Positions 1 to 7,940 of a DNA stretch of 37,471 nucleotides are shown here, piece by piece. Made by a program: the position numbers and the translations under genes. The notes beneath the pieces are model-generated. The model had not been told where the DNA came from, searched no databases, and saw only the letters and a list, made by a program, of their open reading frames with translations. The first letter of the stretch is position 1. Every line of letters starts with the position of its first letter. Origin of the DNA: Clostridia bacterium (lineage in GTDB: Bacteria > Bacillota > Clostridia > Oscillospirales > CAG-382); assembly GCA_017560085.1 (NCBI GenBank), contig JAFYPA010000078.1, positions 1 to 37,471 on the forward strand. The letters are read 5' to 3'.

Positions 1-588
1 GATTCCGTCAGGATATGCGGCATAGGCTCTGTCCTCGGCGTGGAGGGTGGAGGCGCAATGAAGCCACATTTTTTTACCCATTATGTTACCCTTGCAGATT
101 TCGGGGTGGCGTCTGTATTTAAAGTCTGAATTTGCAAATTCGGGGCCGGGGTCGAAGGTTTCGATAACGGCAATTTCCTTGCCGGTTACAGCCTTTCCCA
201 CTTCCTTTATTGCGGCGATGATGCGCTTTAATATTTCATATGTCATAACCTTGCGCTCGCCGTTATAAAGCACGGGACGAACGTGGAGGTTGTTCTTTTC
301 TTCGTTAGTGTAGGGAGGAAATTTTGTCGGATTACCAATACCGATAAGGTCACAGTAGTCAAAGCTCTGCGAAAGATCTCCCGAATATTCGAGAATTTCG
401 CTTCCGTCCGCTGTCCAGAGCATAACCGCAATGCTTTCCGCCTTGTCCGTGAGCTTTTCCCAGCCCTTGAATAAGGTAAAGGTGACCTTTTTTATTTCAT
501 TATAGTCAAAATTTTTAAATGGCTTAAGGCTTGTTTCGAGGCTGACTCTGCCTACAATATTGCCCTTGTCATAATTGAAATTATACAT
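1..588 (-). CDS. Unrecognised protein, N-terminal 196 residues (runs off left edge)
   Basis: An open frame reads from an ATG at 588-586 leftward to base 1 without a stop, giving 196 complete codons; the C-terminus lies outside the window. Just upstream is a purine-rich ribosome site (AAAGGAAAGGG) and a plausible promoter. The protein starts MYNFNYDKGNIVGRVSLET, has no signal peptide or membrane segment, and carries conspicuous stretches such as IETFDPGPEFANSDFKY (about residues 145-161) and KMWLHCASTLHAEDRAY. I do not recognise the family. The aromatic/acidic clusters would fit a carbohydrate-active or barrel-type enzyme, but that is only a guess. The codon usage matches neighbouring genes. 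Confidence 0.75.
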   Translation of the reverse strand, partial: MYNFNYDKGNIVGRVSLETSLKPFKNFDYNEIKKVTFTLFKGWEKLTDKAESIAVMLWTADGSEILEYSGDLSQSFDYCDLIGIGNPTKFPPYTNEEKNNLHVRPVLYNGERKVMTYEILKRIIAAIKEVGKAVTGKEIAVIETFDPGPEFANSDFKYRRHPEICKGNIMGKKMWLHCASTLHAEDRAYAAYPDGI

Positions 589-620
589 TTTCCCTTTCCT
601 TTCGCGTTTTATATGAATAA

Positions 621-649
621 ATAATATCACAAAACACAACGGGTGTAAA
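621..649 (-). promoter_or_regulatory. Sigma-A type promoter for the left-edge gene
   Basis: On the minus strand TTTACA (649-644) and TATTAT (626-621) are separated by 17 bp and lie about 33 bp upstream of the ATG at 588. The spacing is ideal and each box differs by one base from the consensus. It lies in the short gap after birA, so this gene can be transcribed independently of birA. Confidence 0.55.
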
Positions 650-687
650 TGGACAAACCGACCAAAGCAAGCACAAAACGACCAAAA

Positions 688-1467
688 TCAGATGTAGCCG
701 TAAAAGCCTCGCACACTTACGTCGCCGTCGGTTACCGTCTCGGTTTTGCCGTCATCAAAGGCAACGACAAGACCGAAATTTTCGTCGATATCAAGAGCCG
801 TTCCGCATCTTTCGGCATCGCCCTTTATTATGCGGATTTTCTTGCCGATAACAGCACAGCTCCTGCGGTATTCGGCAAGATAATACTCTTTGCTTTTGGG
901 GAAATCATCGTTGATGGCATCAAGGCGAAGGATAAGATTGTCCGCAAGCTCGGATATATCCCATTCCCTTCCGCCGATAATTTTCACGGAGGTTGCAACA
1001 GCACGGAGCTCCTCGGGGAAATCGGCTTCGTCGTGGTTTACGTTGATTCCTATGCCCATAATTACACTGTGCACCTTGCCGTTTTCGAGTCCGAAGGTCA
1101 TTTCCGTAAGTATTCCGCAAACCTTTCTGCCCTCATAAACAAGGTCGTTCACCCATTTTATGCCGACATCAAGACCGCAGGTCTCCTTAAGAGCATCCCT
1201 TACGGCAACAGCACCCCACGCGGTAATTCGTGAAAGCTCCTCTGCACTTGCGTCCTTTGGATTCATAAGGTAAGAAAGGTAGATTCCCTTGCCTTTATTG
1301 GAAGCAAAGCTTCGACCGAGCCTTCCTCTGCCGCCTGTCTGTGTATCCGCAATCACACAATCGTAAAAATCCGCTTCTCCCGCAATTGACAAATTCTTAA
1401 GGTATGTATTCGTAGAATCCACACACTCAAGATGAATCGTCCTGCCCTTTCTCTTAATCTCGCTCAT
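688..1467 (-). CDS. birA: Biotin--[acetyl-CoA-carboxylase] ligase (monofunctional BirA)
   Basis: Attaches biotin to the carrier lysine of biotin-dependent carboxylases through a biotinyl-AMP intermediate, in the cytoplasm. The 259-residue protein starts directly in the catalytic domain: DSTNTYL (about 17-23), the biotin/ATP loop GRGRLGR (46-52), KWVNDL (104-109), GILTEM and GIGINVN (138-144), then the small C-terminal SH3-like domain. The N-terminal winged-helix repressor domain of bifunctional BirA is absent (those proteins are about 320 residues), so this copy should not bind DNA itself. GGGAG precedes the ATG. Its transcript appears to start inside a heptad-repeat element that then forms the 5' UTR. 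It is divergent from ppa. Confidence 0.93.
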   Translation of the reverse strand: MSEIKRKGRTIHLECVDSTNTYLKNLSIAGEADFYDCVIADTQTGGRGRLGRSFASNKGKGIYLSYLMNPKDASAEELSRITAWGAVAVRDALKETCGLDVGIKWVNDLVYEGRKVCGILTEMTFGLENGKVHSVIMGIGINVNHDEADFPEELRAVATSVKIIGGREWDISELADNLILRLDAINDDFPKSKEYYLAEYRRSCAVIGKKIRIIKGDAERCGTALDIDENFGLVVAFDDGKTETVTDGDVSVRGFYGYI

Positions 1468-1496
1468 ATTCCACTCCCAAATTATCTTTATTAAAA

Positions 1497-1554
1497 AACG
1501 AAGAAAGCGAAGCTTTCAACCATCCCTGTCCCCTGTCCACTGTCCATTGTCCAT
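1497..1554 (-). repeat. Heptad/TTC-hairpin element, single-ended copy 1 (birA 5' UTR)
   Basis: On the plus strand a perfect 6-bp hairpin GAAAGC-GAA-GCTTTC (1503-1517) is followed by CAACCATCCC and four heptamers TGTCCCC, TGTCCAC, TGTCCAT, TGTCCAT (1527-1554). On the minus strand this reads heptads, GATGGTTG, AAAGC-TTC-GCTTT, CTTCGTTTTTT. It lies between the birA promoter and the birA ribosome site. The same layout recurs at 10277, 14073, 25927, 27532, 34771 and 35182 with different heptamers. No coding potential. Confidence 0.8.
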
Positions 1555-1555
1555 T

Positions 1556-1584
1556 ATTATATCATAAAATTTGTTAAATGTAAA
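1556..1584 (-). promoter_or_regulatory. birA promoter
   Basis: Minus strand TTTACA (1584-1579), 17 bp, TATAAT (1561-1556). The predicted transcription start, around 1549, falls inside the heptad array of repeat copy 1, so the birA leader would contain the array and its hairpin. Confidence 0.7.
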
Positions 1585-1625
1585 CAACATTTTCAATTTT
1601 CCCACATATTGTCGACGAAATGCCC

Positions 1626-1654
1626 TTGAAAATTTCTCGTAAATGTGCTATAAT
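1626..1654 (+). promoter_or_regulatory. ppa promoter
   Basis: TTGAAA (1626-1631), 17 bp spacer, TATAAT (1649-1654), then GGAGG (1672-1676) and the ppa ATG at 1685. Near-consensus sigma-A promoter, divergent from that of birA. Confidence 0.8.
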
Positions 1655-1684
1655 AGAAGAAAAAGCATTACGGAGGCAACATAA

Positions 1685-2218
1685 ATGGGCAATATCTGGC
1701 ACAACATCAGCCCCTCAAGAATAAAGGAGGACGACTTCATAGCCGTGGTTGAAATAGAAAAGGGCTCAAAGAACAAGTATGAGCTTGATAAGGAAACCGG
1801 CTCGATAATTCTTGACAGAATCCTTTATACATCCACACACTACCCCGCAAACTACGGCTTTATTCCGAGGACCTATGCGGACGATGGTGACCCGCTTGAC
1901 GTTCTTATTCTCTGCAGTGAGAACATCATTCCCTTAAGTCTTGTACATTGCTACCCCATCGGAGTTATTACAATGCTGGACGGCGGAAAGCTTGACGAAA
2001 AGATAGTTGCAATTCCCTTTGAGGATCCCAACTACAACAGCTACAATGATATCAGCGAGGTGCCTCAGCATGTCTTTGACGAGATGAAGCACTTCTTTAC
2101 GGTTTACAAAAACCTTGAGCACAAGGACACGGTTGTAAACGATGTTATGGGAAGAACCGAGGCAAATGCGATTATCCGCAAGTGTCTTGATGCTTATATA
2201 GACAAGTTCTGCAAATAA
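1685..2218 (+). CDS. ppa: Inorganic pyrophosphatase, family I
   Basis: Hydrolyses pyrophosphate to phosphate with Mg2+, pulling biosynthetic reactions forward in the cytoplasm. The 177-residue length is typical of soluble family I enzymes. KGSKNKYELD (26-35) is the substrate-binding start of the fold, YPANYGFIP (53-61) the next conserved stretch, and DGDPLD (67-72) the metal-binding signature with its three Asp residues. The start has GGAGG eight bases upstream and its own strong promoter. Single-gene transcript, convergent with the histidine kinase and sharing a bidirectional terminator with it. Family II (DHH) enzymes are excluded by the motifs. Confidence 0.95.
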   Translation: MGNIWHNISPSRIKEDDFIAVVEIEKGSKNKYELDKETGSIILDRILYTSTHYPANYGFIPRTYADDGDPLDVLILCSENIIPLSLVHCYPIGVITMLDGGKLDEKIVAIPFEDPNYNSYNDISEVPQHVFDEMKHFFTVYKNLEHKDTVVNDVMGRTEANAIIRKCLDAYIDKFCK

Positions 2219-2236
2219 AATTCCATAGAAAATCAA

Positions 2237-2267
2237 AAAATCGGCGGTAATATGCACCGCCGATTTT
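2237..2267. terminator. Bidirectional Rho-independent terminator (ppa / histidine kinase)
   Basis: A perfect 12-bp stem AAAATCGGCGGT (2237-2248) / ACCGCCGATTTT (2256-2267) with a 7-base loop. The A/T ends supply a U-tract in both directions. It lies between the stops of two convergent genes. Confidence 0.88.
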
Positions 2268-2269
2268 GT

Positions 2270-3841
2270 TTATTCCTTTTCCTGAGCTCTTTCCGCGTTT
2301 CCAAGCTCAAACCAGAAGGTGCTTCCCACACCGAGTGTGCTTTCCACACCGTATACCGCACCGTGACTCTCAAGCACCGTTTTGACAATGGAAAGACCCA
2401 ATCCCGTGCCTATGCCCGCTCTCTTGTGGGTTTTGTCAACACGGTAGTATCTGTCCCAGATGTAGGGCAAATCCTCCTTGGCTATGCCCTCTCCGTTGTC
2501 GCTGACTTCAATTCTTAAGGTGCTTCCGACAAGAGTCTGCTTTACATAAACCCGTTTGTCGTTGCCCGAGTAGTTTATTGCGTTGGTAATGAGGTTGTAT
2601 ATTACCTGCGAAATTCTGTTTTCGTCCGCCGTGACATATACATCATCCTCGGCGTCCAGTGTGATTTCACAGTTGTCGCGGAATTTGTCGAATCTTGATA
2701 TGATTCCGTGCAGGCTGTCCGTGATATTGTATTCCTCGGGATTGAGCTGCATTGTACCCGACTGTAGCCTTGAAATATCAAGAAGGTCGTTTACGAGAGA
2801 TGAAAGCCTTGTTGCCTCGTCTATAACAACCTGAATGTTCTCGGGTGAGCTTTCACCCGGGATGTCACGCATAACCTCGCTGTAGCCTATAATCATTGTA
2901 AGGGGCGTGCGAAGGTCGTGGGAAACATTGGCTATAAGCTCGTGACGGAGCTGATCCGCGCGGGAAAGCTCCTTGGCGGCATAGTTCATTGTGTCGTTGA
3001 GCTGCTCGATTTCCGCATAGCCTCGGCTGTCAAAGGTTACGCCGTAGTCTCCTTTTGCAAGTCGGTCGGCGTTTTTGTTCATTTTGATAATGGGGTTGGA
3101 TATTCTTCTTGCAAGAAGGAATGCAAGCACCATCGCAAACAGCACCGTAAACACGGAGATGTACATAAGAAGCACTGCAAGAGTCTTTACCGTTGCGTTT
3201 ACGGGAGTAATGAGCGAGTCAACTATAATATAGCAGCGCTCTCCGCCCTTGAAGCTTGCCACTCTTGTGGAAATAAGATTCAGAAGCACATTGGAATTCG
3301 CAAATATCGGATGCTCGCCTCTTGTAAAGCCTTGTCCCTGCGGTCTTGATTCTCCTCTGTTCGGCATCTGCGGACGGGAGCTGTGAGTGTCTGTACCATT
3401 CTGAGCTCTTCGCTCGTCACGGACGCCTACTATAAACTGCTGGAAGGGCTCTGTGTAGCTTCCGCCGTTTTCGATTGCCTTTTCGCAGAGCATATACACA
3501 TCAAGCTCGCTTATTCTCGTGACCACGTTTGTGGGGGAAACAACGTACTCGTATACTGTATCATAGTCGGAGCTTACCACCTTTATGTTTACATCGTAGC
3601 TTCTGGCGAGCTCGTCGATTCTGTCCTTGTAGTCCTCGTTTTTTATACTGTATGCGATTTCGTTTACGCATTTCTTCAGCGAGTCTGTTTTAATTTGTCT
3701 GTAAATACTGTCAAGAAGTAAGGTCTGGCATATCCAGAGTATTGCAAGAAGTATTACCGTAAATATAGAGAAATACGCAAAGAGCCGCCATTTCAGGCTT
3801 ATCTTGGATTTCCTCTTTTTTCTGTCCTTTTTCGTTTTCAT
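2270..3841 (-). CDS. Sensor histidine kinase (HAMP, HisKA, HATPase)
   Basis: Membrane sensor that autophosphorylates and passes phosphate to the response regulator encoded 51 bp upstream. 523 residues: a basic N-terminus, TM1 about 18-42, an extracellular region of about 170 residues, TM2 about 219-244, HAMP (about 245-295), the H-box IANVSHDLRTPL with phospho-acceptor His308, the N-box NRISQVIYNLITNAINYSG (about 408-426), the G1 box DNGEGI (448-453) and G2 box GTGLGLSI (478-485). The external region contains a hydrophilic Arg/Gln/Pro-rich stretch (about 143-176) that looks disordered. It resembles the WalK/PhoR/ResE class without PAS domains. The signal sensed cannot be told from sequence. 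Confidence 0.92.
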   Translation of the reverse strand: MKTKKDRKKRKSKISLKWRLFAYFSIFTVILLAILWICQTLLLDSIYRQIKTDSLKKCVNEIAYSIKNEDYKDRIDELARSYDVNIKVVSSDYDTVYEYVVSPTNVVTRISELDVYMLCEKAIENGGSYTEPFQQFIVGVRDERRAQNGTDTHSSRPQMPNRGESRPQGQGFTRGEHPIFANSNVLLNLISTRVASFKGGERCYIIVDSLITPVNATVKTLAVLLMYISVFTVLFAMVLAFLLARRISNPIIKMNKNADRLAKGDYGVTFDSRGYAEIEQLNDTMNYAAKELSRADQLRHELIANVSHDLRTPLTMIIGYSEVMRDIPGESSPENIQVVIDEATRLSSLVNDLLDISRLQSGTMQLNPEEYNITDSLHGIISRFDKFRDNCEITLDAEDDVYVTADENRISQVIYNLITNAINYSGNDKRVYVKQTLVGSTLRIEVSDNGEGIAKEDLPYIWDRYYRVDKTHKRAGIGTGLGLSIVKTVLESHGAVYGVESTLGVGSTFWFELGNAERAQEKE

Positions 3842-3892
3842 TTTACCTCAAAAGCCCTATAGGTATTTTCAGAATTTCTGCGATACCCTGAA

Positions 3893-4570
3893 TTATTCCT
3901 CGGGAGTGTTTTCCTCGAATCTGTAGCCGACACCGCGAAGCGTTACAATGTATGTGTTGTATTTTCCGAGATTCTTACGCAGAAGCTTTATATGTGTATC
4001 GAGTGTTCTGTCATCACCGTAAAAATCGTAGCCCCATACATTGCTTATGAGCTTTTCTCTTGTGAGTGCTATGCCCTTGTTCTTGGCAAAGTAGAAGAGA
4101 AGGTCGTATTCCTTGGGAGTAAGGTCGGTTTTTACGCCGTCAACGTATACGATTCTTGCGGAGAAGTCTATCTTTATTCCACCGACCTCTATGCTTTCCG
4201 TGCTCGGTGCGGAGGTTCTTTTCAGTATAGCCGCAACACGCATCATAAGCTCCTTGGGGGAAAAGGGCTTTACCACATAATCGTCTATGCCCACCTCGAA
4301 GCCGTGAATCTTGTCGTATTCCTCGCCTCTTGCAGACAGCATAATAACGGGAGTGTTGGTCTTTTTGCGGATTTCCTTGCACACGGAAAAGCCGTCAAGG
4401 TCGGGCATCATAATGTCAAGAATGATGATATCGTACTCCTTCTCCCGGCATTTTGAAACCGCCTCAAGACCGCCGGATGCCTCCTCTACCTCGTAGCCGT
4501 CGAAGGTGGCGTATTTTTTTATAATGTCTCTTATCTTGTCCTCGTCATCGACAATAAGAATCTTGCTCAT
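3893..4570 (-). CDS. OmpR/PhoB-family response regulator
   Basis: DNA-binding partner of the downstream histidine kinase. I place the start at the ATG 4570-4568, giving MSKILIVDDE and 225 residues, because GGGGAGGT lies six bases upstream; a longer in-frame reading to 4684 has no ribosome site and is atypical. The receiver domain has the acidic pair DD (8-9), phospho-acceptor Asp52 in LDIMMPD, Ser79 and Lys101 in VVKPF. The C-terminal winged helix (about 130-222) includes LTPKEYDLLFYFAKNKG and DDRTLDTHIKLLRKNLG. A TATAAT at 4603-4598 may be the -10 of the operon, although no good -35 is seen. The neighbouring dockerin gene is a possible target (inference only). Confidence 0.93.
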   Translation of the reverse strand: MSKILIVDDEDKIRDIIKKYATFDGYEVEEASGGLEAVSKCREKEYDIIILDIMMPDLDGFSVCKEIRKKTNTPVIMLSARGEEYDKIHGFEVGIDDYVVKPFSPKELMMRVAAILKRTSAPSTESIEVGGIKIDFSARIVYVDGVKTDLTPKEYDLLFYFAKNKGIALTREKLISNVWGYDFYGDDRTLDTHIKLLRKNLGKYNTYIVTLRGVGYRFEENTPEE

Positions 4571-4685
4571 ATCTGTACCTCCCCGGGTATTTTTCTGATT
4601 ATATAATAAAGCTTCAATGTGAAATCGGTGTGATGAAGTTTTGAAAATTTTTATGTTTTTATAATTTTCTCCCGCAGGAGGCAAA

Positions 4686-4724
4686 AAAATACGGCACAGT
4701 CAACCGATTACCGTGCCGTATTTT
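4686..4724 (-). terminator. Rho-independent terminator after the dockerin gene
   Basis: Perfect 12-bp stem AAAATACGGCAC / GTGCCGTATTTT with a 15-base loop. Read on the minus strand it is followed by a seven-base T run (4689-4683), ten bases beyond the stop of the dockerin gene. Confidence 0.85.
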
Positions 4725-4733
4725 GCATTTAGT

Positions 4734-7700
4734 TTATTTTGTCTGTCTTGCAAAGCCCTGCTTTACAAATGAAAGGTCAGTAACATTGACAACTCCGTCG
4801 CCGTTTATGTCAACGATTGTTCTGACTTCATTTGAAACATTCGGGTCAAAGCCCTTAAGGACACGGACAAAGTCGTCGATGTCAATTATTCCGTCTCCGC
4901 AGAAGTCATCGGTATTGTTTTTTATGTCGCCCGCGATAAGCTCAAAGGCTGTAACGTCAAAGTCTGTATCGCTTGTAACGGTTATGTCCTCAGTTGTGTA
5001 TGTAAGATAGCCGTTTCTTTCAACAGTCAGGTAGAATTCACCCTCGGGAATGCCGTTAAGTGCGGGTATTGTGCCATCCTCATTCTGATAGAACACCTTG
5101 ATTGCGCTGTCGTTTGTCGCGTTGTAAAGTGTTATTCTCGCTCTGCCGTCGTAGGAGAATCCGTCTGTCTGTACATTCTTGACAACGGGCTTTTCTCCGA
5201 CGCTTGTACCCTCACCGAGCAATGCCTCAGCGCCGTCCGTACCGTTAACAACACGGTATGCGATTTCACGAAGAAGTGCCGCATCGGCAAATCCACCGTC
5301 ATAGGTTGTTTCTCTTACATCGATGTTATCAAAGATTGTTTCAAGCCATACACAACCTGCAAGGTAGTCGCCTCGGGGGGCAAGGTGTGAGTTGAAGTCG
5401 GAGTATATGGAATTTGTCTTGCCGTAGTCGTCCGTGAAATAATACTCGGTTTTCGCCATCTGTACAGCCTTACCGCTCTTAAGAATTCGGAGATTGCCGT
5501 TATCTGCCGCCGCTCTTGCGTAGCATTCCTCAACCTTTTTGAACATTTCCGCACTTGAGGCGTATCCCTTACCGCTCTTGTTTGCCTCGTCACCGTTGCA
5601 GGAGCGTGCTTCACAGTAGCTCCAGGTCTGGTGGATAAGGAATTCGGCATTGGGCTGATATCCCCTTACAATTGCCATAAGCTCATCAAGAAGAGCATAG
5701 GAGCTGTAGCTGTCAGAGGAATATGAACCCTGCTGGAATGTGATGTAATCGTACTGTGTTGCTTCAAGGGCGTTCTTTATTGTCACCTTTCCGCTCACAT
5801 ACCTTGTCATATTCTTGTAAAAATCGTAATTTGCGCTGTTGTTGTTATAGAAGTTGTAGTGCTGTTCAATCTTACATCCGCCGTAGTAGAGGTTGTAGAA
5901 TTCAATCTTAAGACCGAGTCCTTCGGCAATTTTTGCAATATAAGCCTGAGCATCGTTGGAATAGCTGTTACCGATGGAGAGCAAACGTAGAACACCGTCC
6001 TCTGCCTCGGGAATCACAATGGGATTGGGAGTTTCTGTAGGCTCATCGGGAACAACAGGCTCGTCCGGTTCTTCCTCCTGACCGGGGTGCAGGAACTTTG
6101 TTCCGTCGGGAAGAGTGATATTAAAGTGAGATGCAACCTCAAGATAGTTGTCATCGGTAAGATCTACTGCAGGGTTGTTGGAAACATTGAACGCTCTGTA
6201 GTTGAAGTCACCCCACCATTCCTCGGTAACGGTTACACTCTTGGTGCTTACGGTTGAAGGTCTTGTTGCGTTCGGAGTATCAAGACTTACCCACCCCTCG
6301 GGTCTGTAATAATATCCCGAATCAACGGTAATAACAGAGCCAACGGGGATATCGTCCTTTGTGAATATCTGTGACGCGGCATATTTTATCGCAAACGAAC
6401 CCGTTGTTGTAATTTTCGAGTTGGATGTGGAGCTGTAGCAGCCGTGAGTCCACACAAACCTAGGAGTTTTCTTCGGATGTGCGTACTTTGTTCCGTCGGG
6501 GAGAGTGATATTGAAGTGAGATGCAACCTCAAGGTAATTTTCCGAAATGTCACCCTGAGCTGTTGTGGAAATGTTGAAGCCTCTGTAGTTGAAATCTCCC
6601 CACCATTCCTCTGTGACGGTCACGCTTGCTGTTGTTACGTTTCCGGGCTTTGTTTCGTGCGTGTTCTTGGTTTCAAGGTCAATCCAACCGTCGGGACGAT
6701 ACTTATATCCGCTGTCGATTGTGATAACGGTACCTACGGGAAGGTCTTCCTTTGTGAATCTCTGGCTTGCAACGAAGCATTTTGCAAGATCGCTGCCCTG
6801 ACTTATATCAAAACGGGATGAGGAATCCCAGTATCCGAGAGTCCATTCGAATTCGGGGGCTTCTTTTGCTGTCTCTGTTGTCGGCACATAAATTCTGAAG
6901 TGTTTTGAAGCTTCAGCCACCTTGTCACTTATGTCTACCTGCGGTACACCTGAAATATTGAAGGCTCTGTAATTGAAATTGCCCCACCATTCCTCGGTAA
7001 CATCAACTCTGCTTGCAGAAACATTGTCGGGTCTCGGGCTTGTTGCAACACCAAGCTGTGTCCAGCCTTCGGGTCTGTACTTGTAGCCGCTGTCAACCTC
7101 GATATATGAGCCTACGGGAATATCTTCCCTTGTGAATATCTGTGTACAGATAAACTGCTTTGCAAGATCGCTGCCGCTGTTTATATTTGTGCTTGTTCCT
7201 TCAGAGCTGTAAAAGCCCGAGGTCCATGTCAGCTCAAGCTGCTTGTATGCTGTCACAGTCTTTTTCGGTACATAGATACGAAGCTTTGTCTTTGCCTCGT
7301 CAAAGTTTGCGCGAAGGTCCCAGGTGTAATTTGTGCTGTCGCCCTCTACCGTATACTTTTTGGAGGATTCGGTATTCTGAATCTGGAACGCACGAAGTGT
7401 GAAATCGCCCCACCATTCCTCTGTTACCTCAACGCAGGAGGTGGTGACATTTGCCGGACGCTCGCCCGTGTTTTTATCGGTAGCATTCTGCCAGCCCTCG
7501 GGACGGTAGCGGTATCCGCTGTCTATAAAGATGTAGCTTCCTACGGGAATATCCTCTTTTGTAAATCTTACGGCAGAGCCGATATACTGATTAGCGAAGG
7601 GAGTATCATCTGTGAGGAGCTTGATTCCACCTGTAGAATTCCAATATGAGCCTGCATTCGGCTTCCAGTCAAGAAGCTCGTGTGTTGCAGAAAGTGAGCT

Positions 7701-7811
7701 TTCCGTAACTGCGGCACTCACCTTGGGATTTGCGAGGAAAATCACACCTGTAAAAACAAGTAAAAGTGCGAAAACAAGGCTTAAAAGTCTTGTGAATTTC
7801 ATAGCTTTCAT
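4734..7811 (-). CDS. Secreted dockerin protein: four repeat modules, DUF4886 domain, dockerin I
   Basis: Exported 1025-residue protein probably docked onto a cohesin scaffold (cellulosome-like). A signal peptide covers about 1-33 (basic start, hydrophobic core, then VSA-A). Four homologous modules of about 120-140 residues follow (about 45-185, 192-312, 320-446, 450-576). Each has PVGS/T-I-DSGY-YRP-GW and a VTEEWWGDF-core, with the Trp pair at about 133, 275, 403 and 532. An acidic/Pro linker (577-603) leads to a DUF4886 domain (about 604-860) with SIGNSYSNDA like an SGNH nucleophile block (Ser618 or Ser616 candidate) and HLAPRGDYLAG (His809). A small beta domain (about 880-957) precedes two dockerin repeats, GDGIIDIDDFVRVLKG and DINGDGVVNVTDLSFVKQ (972-1019). 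GGAGG lies seven bases before the start. Substrate unknown; esterase activity and carbohydrate binding by the modules are inferences. Confidence 0.9.
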   Translation of the reverse strand: MKAMKFTRLLSLVFALLLVFTGVIFLANPKVSAAVTESSLSATHELLDWKPNAGSYWNSTGGIKLLTDDTPFANQYIGSAVRFTKEDIPVGSYIFIDSGYRYRPEGWQNATDKNTGERPANVTTSCVEVTEEWWGDFTLRAFQIQNTESSKKYTVEGDSTNYTWDLRANFDEAKTKLRIYVPKKTVTAYKQLELTWTSGFYSSEGTSTNINSGSDLAKQFICTQIFTREDIPVGSYIEVDSGYKYRPEGWTQLGVATSPRPDNVSASRVDVTEEWWGNFNYRAFNISGVPQVDISDKVAEASKHFRIYVPTTETAKEAPEFEWTLGYWDSSSRFDISQGSDLAKCFVASQRFTKEDLPVGTVITIDSGYKYRPDGWIDLETKNTHETKPGNVTTASVTVTEEWWGDFNYRGFNISTTAQGDISENYLEVASHFNITLPDGTKYAHPKKTPRFVWTHGCYSSTSNSKITTTGSFAIKYAASQIFTKDDIPVGSVITVDSGYYYRPEGWVSLDTPNATRPSTVSTKSVTVTEEWWGDFNYRAFNVSNNPAVDLTDDNYLEVASHFNITLPDGTKFLHPGQEEEPDEPVVPDEPTETPNPIVIPEAEDGVLRLLSIGNSYSNDAQAYIAKIAEGLGLKIEFYNLYYGGCKIEQHYNFYNNNSANYDFYKNMTRYVSGKVTIKNALEATQYDYITFQQGSYSSDSYSSYALLDELMAIVRGYQPNAEFLIHQTWSYCEARSCNGDEANKSGKGYASSAEMFKKVEECYARAAADNGNLRILKSGKAVQMAKTEYYFTDDYGKTNSIYSDFNSHLAPRGDYLAGCVWLETIFDNIDVRETTYDGGFADAALLREIAYRVVNGTDGAEALLGEGTSVGEKPVVKNVQTDGFSYDGRARITLYNATNDSAIKVFYQNEDGTIPALNGIPEGEFYLTVERNGYLTYTTEDITVTSDTDFDVTAFELIAGDIKNNTDDFCGDGIIDIDDFVRVLKGFDPNVSNEVRTIVDINGDGVVNVTDLSFVKQGFARQTK

Positions 7812-7844
7812 ATTTTTACCTCCTGAATATGTAAATTCAAATTC

Positions 7845-7872
7845 ATTATAGCATATGAATTTTCGCTTGTAA
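7845..7872 (-). promoter_or_regulatory. Promoter of the dockerin gene
   Basis: Minus strand TTACAA (7872-7867), 16 bp, TATAAT (7850-7845), followed by AGGAGG and the ATG at 7811. The weak -35 box suits a promoter that needs an activator, and two direct repeats lie just upstream of it. Confidence 0.72.
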
Positions 7873-7885
7873 ATATTGAATCAAG

Positions 7886-7922
7886 AACTATATCGTAAAA
7901 TGCAAAAACTATATCGTAAAAT
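7886..7922 (-). promoter_or_regulatory. Two 16-bp direct repeats, probable activator sites
   Basis: The 16-mer AACTATATCGTAAAAT occurs identically at 7886-7901 and 7907-7922, 21 bp apart start to start (two helical turns). The proximal copy ends 14 bp upstream of the -35 box of the dockerin gene. In the gene's direction each reads ATTTTACGATATAGTT. Same-face tandem sites beside a poor -35 are the usual arrangement for an activator. The regulator is unknown; the adjacent OmpR-type regulator or a LytTR-type protein would fit the spacing. Confidence 0.6.
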
Positions 7923-7940
7923 ATAACTGCGCCCGTTCGG

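Noticed and set aside
649..1233. A 194-codon open frame antisense to birA
   Set aside because: Shadow of birA, whose motifs are complete; no ribosome site.
1527..1554. CRISPR array or simple microsatellite as explanation for the heptads
   Set aside because: The units are 7 bp without spacers, so this is not CRISPR. Plain slippage does not explain the adjoining hairpins or the inverted array at the other end of copies 2, 3 and 6.
4571..4684. N-terminal extension of the response regulator
   Set aside because: Receiver domains begin at MSKILIVDD, where GGGGAGGT is correctly spaced; the extension covers promoter-like sequence.
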